This document shows, piece after piece, positions 1 through 7,600 of a stretch of DNA of 16,846 nt. Positions within the stretch are counted from its first letter, which is position 1; each line of letters opens with the position of its first letter. Under the pieces are notes generated by a model that was given only the letters and a program-made list of their open reading frames with translations, ran no database searches and had not been told where the DNA came from. This DNA is from CANQDT01 sp051878935. Lineage in GTDB: Bacteria; Bacillota; Clostridia; Lachnospirales; Lachnospiraceae. Position numbers and translations under genes: made by a program. The DNA lies in NCBI GenBank assembly GCA_051878935.1, contig JBJELB010000023.1, forward strand, positions 1 through 16,846, given 5' to 3'.

Positions 1-1
1 G

Positions 2-40
2 GCGAACAAAGTGATTCAGTTAATTATAGAAGGAGAATAA
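2..40 (+). CDS. thiF: C-terminal end of a probable ThiF-like adenylyltransferase (partial)
   Basis: The window opens inside a reading frame that runs to TAA at 38-40 and ends ANKVIQLIIEGE. Only 12 codons are visible. That tail resembles the 'QANxVvrlllGe' C-terminus I associate with ThiF/MoeB-type adenylyltransferases, which activate the C-terminus of the sulfur carrier ThiS. The stop lies one base before the thiG ATG, and the thiG ribosome binding site is inside the last codons, so the genes are almost certainly co-transcribed and translationally coupled. The frame and position are seen; the ThiF identity is inferred from a short tail plus the usual thiS-thiF-thiG-thiH order in Clostridia. 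Another thi gene is possible. Confidence 0.5.
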   Translation, partial: ANKVIQLIIEGE

Positions 41-41
41 C

Positions 42-806
42 ATGGAAGATAAGTTGATATTAGGTGGACATGAATTTCATAGCCGGTTCATACTCGGTTC
101 GGGAAAATACAACCTGAATCTGATTCAAGCGGCGATAGAACAGGGCGGTGCAGAGATTATTACCTTAGCGTTGCGTCGTGCAAATACTCAGGAAAGTGAA
201 AATATACTGGATTTTATTCCGAAGGGAATCACGTTATTACCGAACACTTCAGGAGCAAGAACGGCCGAAGAGGCGGTACGTATTGCACGTCTCAGCCGTG
301 AGATGGGCTGTGGAGATTTTGTAAAAATCGAGATTATGCGGGACACAAAGTATTTATTACCGGATAATTATGAAACCGTGAAGGCAACAGAGATTCTTGC
401 CAAGGAGGGATTTGTAGTTTTACCATATATGTATCCCGACTTAAACATTGCCCGGGATTTACAGAATGCCGGAGCAGCAGCCGTGATGCCGCTGGCAGCT
501 CCGATTGGCAGTAATCAGGGACTGGCAACAAAAGCGTTTCTTCAGATTCTGATCGATGAGATTGATTTACCGGTAATCGTAGATGCCGGTATCGGAAAGC
601 CGTCGCAGGCCTGTGAAGTCATGGAAATGGGTGCAGCAGCCGTAATGGCAAATACTGCGATAGCAACAGCCGGTGATATTCCGGCTATGGCAGGAGCCTT
701 TCGTAAAGCGATTGAGGCAGGTAGAAGCGCTTATTTGACCGGTATGGGAAGAGTTTTGACCCGTGGCGGAAGTGCTTCGGATCCATTAACAGGTTTTTTG
801 CGATAG
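42..806 (+). CDS. thiG: Thiazole synthase ThiG
   Basis: ThiG condenses 1-deoxy-D-xylulose 5-phosphate, dehydroglycine and sulfur from ThiS-thiocarboxylate into the thiazole phosphate of thiamine. It is a cytoplasmic TIM-barrel enzyme. The 254-aa length is normal for the family. Visible hallmarks are FILGSGKY near residue 17, LPNTSGA at 66-72, the VKIE motif whose Lys95 corresponds to the Schiff-base lysine of the family, the phosphate-binding DAGIGKPSQA at 181-190, MANTAIA around 202-208, and the typical C-terminus SASDPLTGFL. The ATG at 42 follows a GGAG (32-35) at good spacing. It lies between the probable thiF end and thiH, whose ribosome binding site overlaps the thiG stop, so it sits in the middle of an operon. 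Any TPP riboswitch would be upstream of the window. Identity is secure. Confidence 0.97.
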   Translation: MEDKLILGGHEFHSRFILGSGKYNLNLIQAAIEQGGAEIITLALRRANTQESENILDFIPKGITLLPNTSGARTAEEAVRIARLSREMGCGDFVKIEIMRDTKYLLPDNYETVKATEILAKEGFVVLPYMYPDLNIARDLQNAGAAAVMPLAAPIGSNQGLATKAFLQILIDEIDLPVIVDAGIGKPSQACEVMEMGAAAVMANTAIATAGDIPAMAGAFRKAIEAGRSAYLTGMGRVLTRGGSASDPLTGFLR

Positions 807-816
807 GAGGCAGCCA

Positions 817-2076
817 ATGACACAGGAAAATGAAATTTTTTTTGTTGATAGTGATACCCTCTCACAGGAGGCTTTGGAACGAAAACATCGTTTAGAACAG
901 GACCCTTCGGTTCGTACGGATTATATGAAGTATCTTCCGGGAATGGAACAGATTGATTCTGATATGAAAGATAGGGTGTTGGAGCAGATGCAAGGCTACG
1001 ACTATCATTCCTATTGTGATGAGGATGTATTGCGGGCCTTGTCACATGAAATCTGTAGTGTGGAAGATTTCAAGGCATTCTTATCCCCGGCAGCAATGCC
1101 CTATCTGGAGGAAATGGCAAAAAAAGCAGAGATGGAGACTCAGAAGCATTTTGGAAATACCGTCTATATATTCACCCCTCTCTATATTGCAAACTATTGT
1201 CAGAATTATTGTGTCTATTGTGGGTTCAACTGCTATAACCAGATTCAGCGTAAAAAACTAACGATGGAAGAAATAGAACATGAGATGCAGGTGATTGCAG
1301 ATACCGGCATGGAGGAAATTCTGATCTTAACCGGTGAGAGCCGACAATACTCTGATGTACCGTATATTGGGGAAGCAGTAAAGATTGCAAAAAAGTATTT
1401 TCGGAATATCGGAATTGAGATTTATCCGGTCAATACAGATGAGTATCGTTATCTGCATGAATGCGGAGTGGATTATGTGACAGTGTTTCAGGAGACTTAT
1501 AATCCGGAGAAATATGAAACATTGCATCTTTTAGGACATAAACGTATATGGCCATACCGTTTTGAAGCACAGGAGCGTGCTTTGATGGCGGGAATGCGTG
1601 GAGTGGCATGTTCTGCTTTACTGGGATTGGATGATTTTCGAAAGGATGCATTGGCAAGTGCGCTTCATGTGTATTATTTAAATCGTAAATATCCTCATGC
1701 GGAACTTAGTCTCAGTTGTCCAAGAATCAGACCAATTGTAAATAATGATAAGCTGAATCCACGTGATGTCGGAGAGAAAGAGTTGTGTCAGATTTTATGT
1801 GCATATCGGATTTTTCTTCCTTTTGTTGGCATTACCGTATCGAGCAGAGAGAGCGTTTCCTTCCGTGATGGAATAACAAAAATCTGTGCCACCAAGGTAT
1901 CTGCCGGAGTGTCGACCGGAATCGGAGATCATGAGGCGAAATACGAAGGAGAAACAGAAGAGACGGCCGGTGATGAACAGTTTGAAATCGATGATGCACG
2001 TTCTATTACAGAGATGTATGAAGATATGGAAAAAGGAGGACTTCAGCCGGTGCTGAATGATTATCTATATGTGTGA
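817..2076 (+). CDS. thiH: 2-iminoacetate (dehydroglycine) synthase ThiH, radical SAM
   Basis: ThiH is a radical SAM tyrosine lyase that splits tyrosine into p-cresol and dehydroglycine, the glycine-derived precursor used by ThiG under anaerobic conditions. The cluster motif CxxxCxxC is seen as Cys128, Cys132 and Cys135 in YCQNYCVYCGF. It follows the family signature FGNTVYIFTPLYIANYC, and LSPAA at 89-93 matches the ThiH N-terminal helical region. At 419 aa it is longer than the E. coli enzyme (377 aa); the extra length is mainly about 40 residues at the N-terminus. The start at 817 is supported by GGAGG at 806-810, which overlaps the thiG stop. An internal Met37 would give a more standard length but has no comparable ribosome binding site. 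HydG and other radical SAM lyases are related, but the thiG neighbour settles the assignment. Confidence 0.95.
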   Translation: MTQENEIFFVDSDTLSQEALERKHRLEQDPSVRTDYMKYLPGMEQIDSDMKDRVLEQMQGYDYHSYCDEDVLRALSHEICSVEDFKAFLSPAAMPYLEEMAKKAEMETQKHFGNTVYIFTPLYIANYCQNYCVYCGFNCYNQIQRKKLTMEEIEHEMQVIADTGMEEILILTGESRQYSDVPYIGEAVKIAKKYFRNIGIEIYPVNTDEYRYLHECGVDYVTVFQETYNPEKYETLHLLGHKRIWPYRFEAQERALMAGMRGVACSALLGLDDFRKDALASALHVYYLNRKYPHAELSLSCPRIRPIVNNDKLNPRDVGEKELCQILCAYRIFLPFVGITVSSRESVSFRDGITKICATKVSAGVSTGIGDHEAKYEGETEETAGDEQFEIDDARSITEMYEDMEKGGLQPVLNDYLYV

Positions 2077-2632
2077 TATGTCAAAATGTATCGCTGTTAC
2101 CAATCGAACCCTGTGTACCGGCAATTATCTTCATCAGATTCAGAAAGTAGTCTCTATGAGACCGAATGCGCTGATTCTGCGGGAAAAGGGTTTGCAGGAA
2201 GATGAGTATGAGGCATTAGCGGCCGAAGTCATGAAATTATGTCATTTAGCAGAAGTTCCCTGTTATATACATACACATAGGAGTATCGCAGAAAATCTCC
2301 GGTGTCCGAATCTTCATTTGTCCATGAAGGATTTCCTGAATGATCCAAATTCATTACAAAGTTTTGACAGAATCAGCGTGTCATGCCATAGTCTGGAAGA
2401 GGCAAAAACAGCAGAACGTTTGGGAGCCACACAGATTGTACTGGGTACGATATTGGAAACGGAGTGTAAAAAAGGACTTCCCGGAAAAGGAATTGCATTT
2501 TTGCGGGAAGTTTGTGAACAGATTAGAGTTCCGGTTTTTGCCATCGGAGGAATAAAGCCGGACAACATTCGTCAAATGCTAGATGCCGGCGCGGCCGGTG
2601 GCTGCATGATGTCGTGGTTTATGAATCGATAA
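2057..2632 (+). CDS. thiE: Divergent thiamine phosphate synthase / TenI-family protein
   Basis: This is a TIM-barrel protein of the ThiE/TenI superfamily, 191 aa from ATG 2057 (184 aa from ATG 2078), a little short for ThiE. Seen motifs are LREK at 41-44 (pyrophosphate side), SVSCHS at 107-112, the GTILETECKKGLPGKG loop at 130-145 corresponding to the family's 'GpvfxTxTK' segment, and AIGG at 162-165. The usual IND(D/R) metal/pyrophosphate motif is IHTHR (71-75) and the usual 'DGVHLGQ' is PNLHLSM (84-90), so it is degenerate. ThiE would join HMP-pyrophosphate to thiazole phosphate; TenI would aromatise the thiazole. The missing residues leave this open. The gene overlaps the thiH end by 20 bp. 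The only good Shine-Dalgarno (2031-2040) is 16 nt or more upstream of any candidate ATG, so translation is probably coupled to thiH and the exact start (2057, 2069 or 2078) is unsettled. Confidence 0.78.
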   Translation: MIIYMCDMSKCIAVTNRTLCTGNYLHQIQKVVSMRPNALILREKGLQEDEYEALAAEVMKLCHLAEVPCYIHTHRSIAENLRCPNLHLSMKDFLNDPNSLQSFDRISVSCHSLEEAKTAERLGATQIVLGTILETECKKGLPGKGIAFLREVCEQIRVPVFAIGGIKPDNIRQMLDAGAAGGCMMSWFMNR

Positions 2633-2641
2633 ATAAAAAAA

Positions 2642-2681
2642 GAAGTGTCTCCAGATATTAAACGACGCTCCAATTTTATAG
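2642..2681 (+). terminator. Weak candidate terminator after the thiamine genes
   Basis: Bases 2642-2649 can pair with 2664-2671 (8 positions, one A-C mismatch and one G-U wobble) around a 14-nt loop. AATTTTATAG follows. This is a poor rho-independent terminator, so read-through from the thi operon into the xylosidase gene is possible. I see nothing better between thiE and position 2790. Confidence 0.25.
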
Positions 2682-2716
2682 TTAATTTATTGGACAAAAT
2701 TTATTAACTATTTGGA
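2678..2716. promoter_or_regulatory. Candidate operator: 9-bp inverted repeat overlapping an imperfect 22-bp-period direct repeat
   Basis: ATAGTTAAT at 2678-2686 is exactly mirrored by ATTAACTAT at 2703-2711. The same stretch also reads as an imperfect direct repeat: 2682-2694 and 2704-2716 match at 10 of 13 positions and both end in TTGGA, offset 22 bp. It lies just upstream of the candidate -35 box of the GH43 xylosidase gene, where an activator would sit. The region is AT-rich, so the pattern could be partly chance. Confidence 0.35.
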
Positions 2717-2724
2717 AGAAAATC

Positions 2725-2753
2725 TTGTCATATCATCGTACAATGAATATAGG
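2725..2753 (+). promoter_or_regulatory. Candidate sigma-70 promoter for the GH43 xylosidase gene
   Basis: TTGTCA at 2725-2730 is a good -35 match. TATAGG at 2748-2753 is a moderate -10 at 17-bp spacing, and the overlapping GATAAT at 2753-2758 would be at 22 bp. The gene starts at 2791 after an AAAGGATG-type ribosome binding site near 2776-2783. The position fits, but the -10 is weak, which suits an activated promoter. Confidence 0.4.
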
Positions 2754-2790
2754 ATAATAATACTTGTACCTATAGAAAGGATGATAACAT

Positions 2791-4413
2791 ATGGAGAATA
2801 ATATGATTCAAAATCCGATTTTACCGGGCTTCAATCCGGATCCATGCATTTGCAGAAGAGGGGATGATTATTATATAGCAGTATCTTCGTTTGAGTGGAT
2901 ACCCGGATTACCAATCTACCATTCCAAAGATCTGAAGAACTGGCGCTTATTGACGCATGTATTAGGAAATGAACTGGCAGATTCGTTTACCCGTGTTCAG
3001 GCATCCAATGGCATCTGGGCTCCATGTCTGACATGGTGTGAGGAGGACGGTTTGTTTTACATGACATATACCATTATGAATTCCATGCATGGTGGATGTG
3101 ACGATTTGAATAATTATGTTGTAACTGCACCGGATATTATGGGTCCCTGGAGTGAGCCGGTGTACCTCCATTCTGCCGGTTTTGATCCATCGATGTTCCA
3201 TGATGATGATGGACGTAAATGGGTGGTCTGCCTTGAGTGGGAATCTCGAATGAATCATTACAAACCGGGTTATATTTGCATCGTTGAATATGATCCGGTT
3301 GCAAAGAAAACTCTTGGCCTTCCAAAACGTATTTTAAAAGGCGGAAGTGACCGCGGCTGGGTCGAGGGACCTCATATATACAAACGAAAGGGTGTGTATT
3401 ATCTTCTGTGTGCAGAGGGAGGTACATTCTATAATCATTGTACAACGATGTGCCGTTCACACCGTGTAGATGGAGACTATGTAGCGGACCCTGCAAATCC
3501 TATCTTAACTGCTACAAATAAACTGAATCTAATCGATCCGACACTTCCTTTACAGAAGGCAGGACATAGTAGTGTGATTGAAACACAAAATGGGGAAGTA
3601 TATGCGGTCTTTCATGCAGGCAGACCGTTTTTGCCGGAGAAACGCAGTCCATTAGGTCGGGAAACCTGTATTCAGAAGATGGAATGGTCGGAGGATGGAT
3701 GGTTACGTATTGCAGGAAACAATGGCAGGATTATTTCGGAATCGACACCGGCGCCGGATCTTCCAGAGTGTCAATGGGACACCATTCCGGAACGCAATGA
3801 TTTTAATCAGACGGAGTTACCGATTTATTATTATGCACCTCGTCGAGGATTGGATACCTTTACCAGTCTGACAGAAAGACCGGGTTATTTGCGCATTCAT
3901 GGTTGTGACTCGTTGACATCCATTGATAAAGTAAGTCTTGTAGCGAAAAAGCTTACTTCTTTACATATGACGGTTACTACAAAGGTAGATTTTGCGCCAA
4001 TGCGCTATCAGCATGAGGCAGGACTGACTCTGTATTATAATAATTTGAATTATTTCTATTTGAAAAAATATTACAGTGACGACTTGCAGAGTGAGGCTCT
4101 GATGCTTGTAATAATGGAAAAAGGAAAACGGATGGATCGGGTAGAAACGGAAACGGCTGTGCCATCGAATCAGGAAGTGTATCTTCGTATGGTGATTGAT
4201 GGGCGTTCCACCTTTTTCTATTGGTCTTTGGATGGTACTCATTATGAGAGAATCGGTGATGTATATCAGACCACGTTGCTTTCGGATGAAGAGTGTGTGG
4301 GAGGACAGGGGTTTACCGGCACTTTTGTAGGAATGGTTTGCTGTGACTATTTGATGCATGACAGATATGCAGATTTTTCTTTCCTGGAATGCATTCAAAA
4401 TGATGAAATGTGA
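2791..4413 (+). CDS. Cytoplasmic GH43 beta-xylosidase (subfamily 11 type, XynB/SXA-like)
   Basis: The protein would hydrolyse beta-1,4-xylo-oligosaccharides to xylose from the non-reducing end by an inverting mechanism, possibly with side alpha-L-arabinofuranosidase activity. At 540 aa it has the usual length. The five-bladed propeller covers about residues 6-325 and the C-terminal beta-sandwich (GH43_C2 type) about 330-535. The catalytic triad is visible: Asp17 in FNPDPC (base), Asp132 in GFDPS (pKa modulator) and Glu192 in WVEGPH (acid). The family's AGHSS (257-261) and GRET (289-292) are also present. There is no signal peptide, so it acts inside the cell on imported oligosaccharides. A ribosome binding site precedes ATG 2791; Met5 is an alternative start. 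It is flanked by a candidate promoter and a strong terminator, so it is probably its own transcript. The family is secure, while the exact substrate preference is inferred. Confidence 0.93.
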   Translation: MENNMIQNPILPGFNPDPCICRRGDDYYIAVSSFEWIPGLPIYHSKDLKNWRLLTHVLGNELADSFTRVQASNGIWAPCLTWCEEDGLFYMTYTIMNSMHGGCDDLNNYVVTAPDIMGPWSEPVYLHSAGFDPSMFHDDDGRKWVVCLEWESRMNHYKPGYICIVEYDPVAKKTLGLPKRILKGGSDRGWVEGPHIYKRKGVYYLLCAEGGTFYNHCTTMCRSHRVDGDYVADPANPILTATNKLNLIDPTLPLQKAGHSSVIETQNGEVYAVFHAGRPFLPEKRSPLGRETCIQKMEWSEDGWLRIAGNNGRIISESTPAPDLPECQWDTIPERNDFNQTELPIYYYAPRRGLDTFTSLTERPGYLRIHGCDSLTSIDKVSLVAKKLTSLHMTVTTKVDFAPMRYQHEAGLTLYYNNLNYFYLKKYYSDDLQSEALMLVIMEKGKRMDRVETETAVPSNQEVYLRMVIDGRSTFFYWSLDGTHYERIGDVYQTTLLSDEECVGGQGFTGTFVGMVCCDYLMHDRYADFSFLECIQNDEM

Positions 4414-4434
4414 TATGAAACTATAGGGTTCATG

Positions 4435-4487
4435 AAAAACATGCTTGTTTTAGATGATTATCTAAATGAGCATGTTTTTATTTATTC
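4435..4487 (+). terminator. Rho-independent terminator after the GH43 xylosidase gene
   Basis: AAAAACATGCT (4435-4445) pairs exactly with AGCATGTTTTT (4469-4479). An inner stem TTTAGAT/ATCTAAA sits around a short loop, with small unpaired bases between the two stems. The right arm runs into a U-rich tail (TTTTTATTTATT). The near-perfect two-part stem and poly-U make this a confident terminator that separates the xylosidase gene from the secreted-enzyme operon. Confidence 0.88.
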
Positions 4488-4499
4488 AAATATAATTGT

Positions 4500-4534
4500 G
4501 ATATTTTTTGAAAAGTTTAAGATATTTTTTGAAA
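4500..4534. promoter_or_regulatory. Exact 14-bp direct repeat with 21-bp period (candidate AraC-type operator)
   Basis: GATATTTTTTGAAA occurs at 4500-4513 and again without change at 4521-4534, offset by 21 bp, about two helical turns. AraC-family regulators are known to bind paired direct half-sites at this offset. A weak promoter could follow immediately (TTAGTA 4535-4540, TAAAAT 4559-4564, 18-bp spacing), which is the arrangement expected for class II activation. A shorter pair, ATTTTGT at 4550-4556 and 4571-4577, has the same period. The rest of the 4488-4685 leader is AT-rich and holds no gene I can support. Confidence 0.5.
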
Positions 4535-4685
4535 TTAGTATCTGATGTTATTTTGTCTTAAAATCAGCACATTTTGTTATACCACAGTGTGTCAGAATAG
4601 TATTATAAATAAGTTGTATAGTATTAGAAATCTTCTTTTAAATAGAGCAAAATGTATAAAAAGAAAAAAGGAGGAAAGAAATTAT

Positions 4686-7600
4686 ATGCAAAAACTACAG
4701 AAAACAATAGCATGTCTTTTAGTGGTGGTGATGGTATTTATGATTAGCATACCGGAGTCAATCATGCTATGTAAGGCGGAAGAGGAATCAGAATTGCAAG
4801 TGTCATTAAATGCAATAGAAATTAAGAATTCAGATAATATTAAGGGTAATATTACTCTTCCGGAGGAGATTGATGGTACACCGCTCGAGTGGACATCATC
4901 AAATAGTGATATTATTGATGTGAATCCTGATAATGGTCTGGCTCCGGGTATCGTGAATCGTCCGGAAAATGGAACGGGCGATGCATCCGTTGTATTGACA
5001 GTTACTGCAAATAGCGGAACAGAATCAGCCAGCCGTGATATTCCATGTGTTGTTCGCGAACTTCCAAAGGAAGAAGAATATGAGGGATATCTGTTTGCAT
5101 ATTTTACAGGTGGACTTGAGAGTATTTATCTGGCAGTCAGTGAAGATGGATTGAATTGGACGGAAATTAATCGCAAACGTCCGGTATTCACTTCTACGCT
5201 AGGAACGAAAGGCTTACGTGATCCATATATTATACGATCCAATGAGGGGGATAAGTATTATATATTAGCAACTGATTTAAAAATTGCAAATACGAGCTGG
5301 GGCGATGCCATGCAAAGAGGAAGTAAGAGTATTATCATCTATGAATCAGATGATTTGGTAACATGGTCTGAGCCACGAATGGTTCAGGTAGCATTTGACA
5401 CAGCTGGTTCTGCATGGGCGCCGGAGGCAGCCTATAATGAAGAAACGGGTGAATATGTGGTGTTCTGGTCATCGAATACATCAGAAGATAATTTTGCCAA
5501 ATACCGCGTATATTATGCGACTACACGAGACTTCTATACGTTTAGTGATCCGGTTTTATATACGGAGATCGACAATACCAGTAAGATTGATTTATCGGTG
5601 ATAAAAGCACAGGATAAATATTTTAGATTTTCTTCCATAGCAGCTAATACTGATGCGTATCCGGAATATCCAAATGGCCACATACTGATGGAAAGCAGCG
5701 ATACATTATTGGGCGAATGGTCTGACGTTTCGTCATCAAGTTTAGATGGACAATCCAGCTCGCATGCGGTAGAAGGACCGGAGTGTTTTAAATTTAACGG
5801 AGAAGATAAATGGTGTGTGCTAGTTGATTATTATGGCGGCAGTGGTTATTATCCATTGATTACAAATGATCTCTCTTCAGCAGAATTTGAAATTCCGGAG
5901 TCATATGATATGCCGGATGGTGCGAGACATGGTGCAGTCATTCCATTAACTAAGACGGAATACGACAATGTAGTGGCTGGATATCCGAATCAGTCAGTCA
6001 TATACGATGATACAGAGAAAATTATTCCATCCGAAATTTTTGGAAGTGCTAACGGACAATGGGAAACTTCATCTCCATATTCTAATGCGTTTGATGGTGA
6101 TTCCACGACATACTTCGATGGACAATCAAACGGATATCTAGGAATTGATGCAGGAGAAACTTGTAAACTCAAGGCAGTAAAGGTGATGGCACGAGAGGAA
6201 TACACTACTCGTATGTCAGGGGTTATGATTCAGGCATCGAATGATAAGGAGGAATGGAAAACTCTTGCAACTATTACAGAAAGTGATTATTTAGATAATC
6301 CGGACTATATGGAAATACCGGTAGAGACCAATAGACAGTATCGTTATTATCGTTTATGTGCTCCGGTCAGTGGAAATTGTAATATAGCAGAAGTAGAGTT
6401 TTATCGTGTGAAAGCCCTGCCGGAAACGATCATAGACCTGGATTTTGAATCCGGTTTAAACGAAGAGGGATATTATAATGGTGGCAACGGTATAGCAAAA
6501 CCGGAATCTACTGTGACGATAGAAGAAGTCATAGTGAATGGTATTGCTTCTAACGGAATGTCAGTGAATTCTGCAGACAAGGGATGCTTGGAACTCTTCA
6601 AGAACGATGGCAGTTCTCTTTTGGCGGGTAAAGATGAGATTACCGTTTCTTATTGGGAAAACAATGAGGACAGCAGCACAAGCTGGGCTTTCTTTAGTCA
6701 TGCAGATGCTTCAGCTCCAACCTATAAGTATGAGAAATATTTTGGAATCATATCAAAAAACACTCAGGTAACAGTTGAAAAGTATAACAATAGCGGCAGC
6801 CGTTTAGCAGAAGGTACTGCAGACATTACCGGATTGGATGCCGGATGGAGGCATATAGCAGTGGTATTAACTTCGGAAGGTGCAGATGTTTATCTTAATG
6901 GAGAATATCAGGAGAATTATGTAGCAGAAACTACACCATTATCTACGATTCTGGGTGACTCTCCGGTTTCTTATATCGGTAAGTCTACCTGGGGAGGTGG
7001 AGAGTACTCTACGCTGAAAATGGATGAGTTTAAGATTTATGATGGCGCTCTTTCAGCAAGCCAGATTTCTCTTGCTATGGATGATATTGATGGTGAAATT
7101 GTATATGATCCGGCATTAGAAGAGAATTTCAATGCAGCAGTTGATACGATTGCAAGTAAAATGTTAGCAGATAATACATCCCTTTCATCTGTTTCTTCTA
7201 ATTTAAATCTTATGACAGCTTTAGATTTAGAAGAGGGAGATGCTGCTATTCATGTAACATGGAAGAGCAGTGATACGAGTGTTATTTCTACTACAGGAGT
7301 GGTAACAACACCTGATATTCATTCTAAGGTGCGTTTAACTGCGACAGTATCCTATCAAGACTTCGAAGTGACAAAGACGTTTCTGGCAACGGTGGTACCG
7401 GTTTGGCCAGAAGTTGGTAGTATTCAGAAAATTGATATAAAACAGTTGATAGCTGATGGTCAGGTCACTTTGATCGATTCCTATAATTCTAATGGATATG
7501 AAAAACGGACAGCTGCCCAGACAAAAGATAATGTTTTAGCAATTAGTGATGGAGACGAGGCAACATTCTCTGATTTCCGTTACACAAATACAGATGGTAC

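Noticed and set aside
1..41. TPP riboswitch for the thi operon
   Set aside because: The visible leader of thiG is the end of an upstream coding frame. Any riboswitch would be before the first gene of the operon, outside the window.
817..925. Starting ThiH at the internal Met37 to match the usual family length
   Set aside because: The ATG at 817 has a well-spaced GGAGG overlapping the thiG stop, while the internal Met has no comparable site.
3137..4398. Antisense open frames across the xylosidase gene (98-145 codons)
   Set aside because: They are shadows of a well-supported GH43 gene, lack ribosome binding sites and show no recognisable domain content.
4545..4685. In-frame 47-codon upstream extension of the 1513-aa protein
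   Set aside because: No ribosome binding site precedes 4545, the extension is AT-rich leader sequence, and it would place a basic stretch before a normal signal peptide. ATG 4686 has a strong AGGAGG and begins the signal peptide.
4414..4685. Catabolite-repression (cre) site in the leader of the secreted operon
   Set aside because: No stretch matched the cre consensus when read by eye, so none is claimed.
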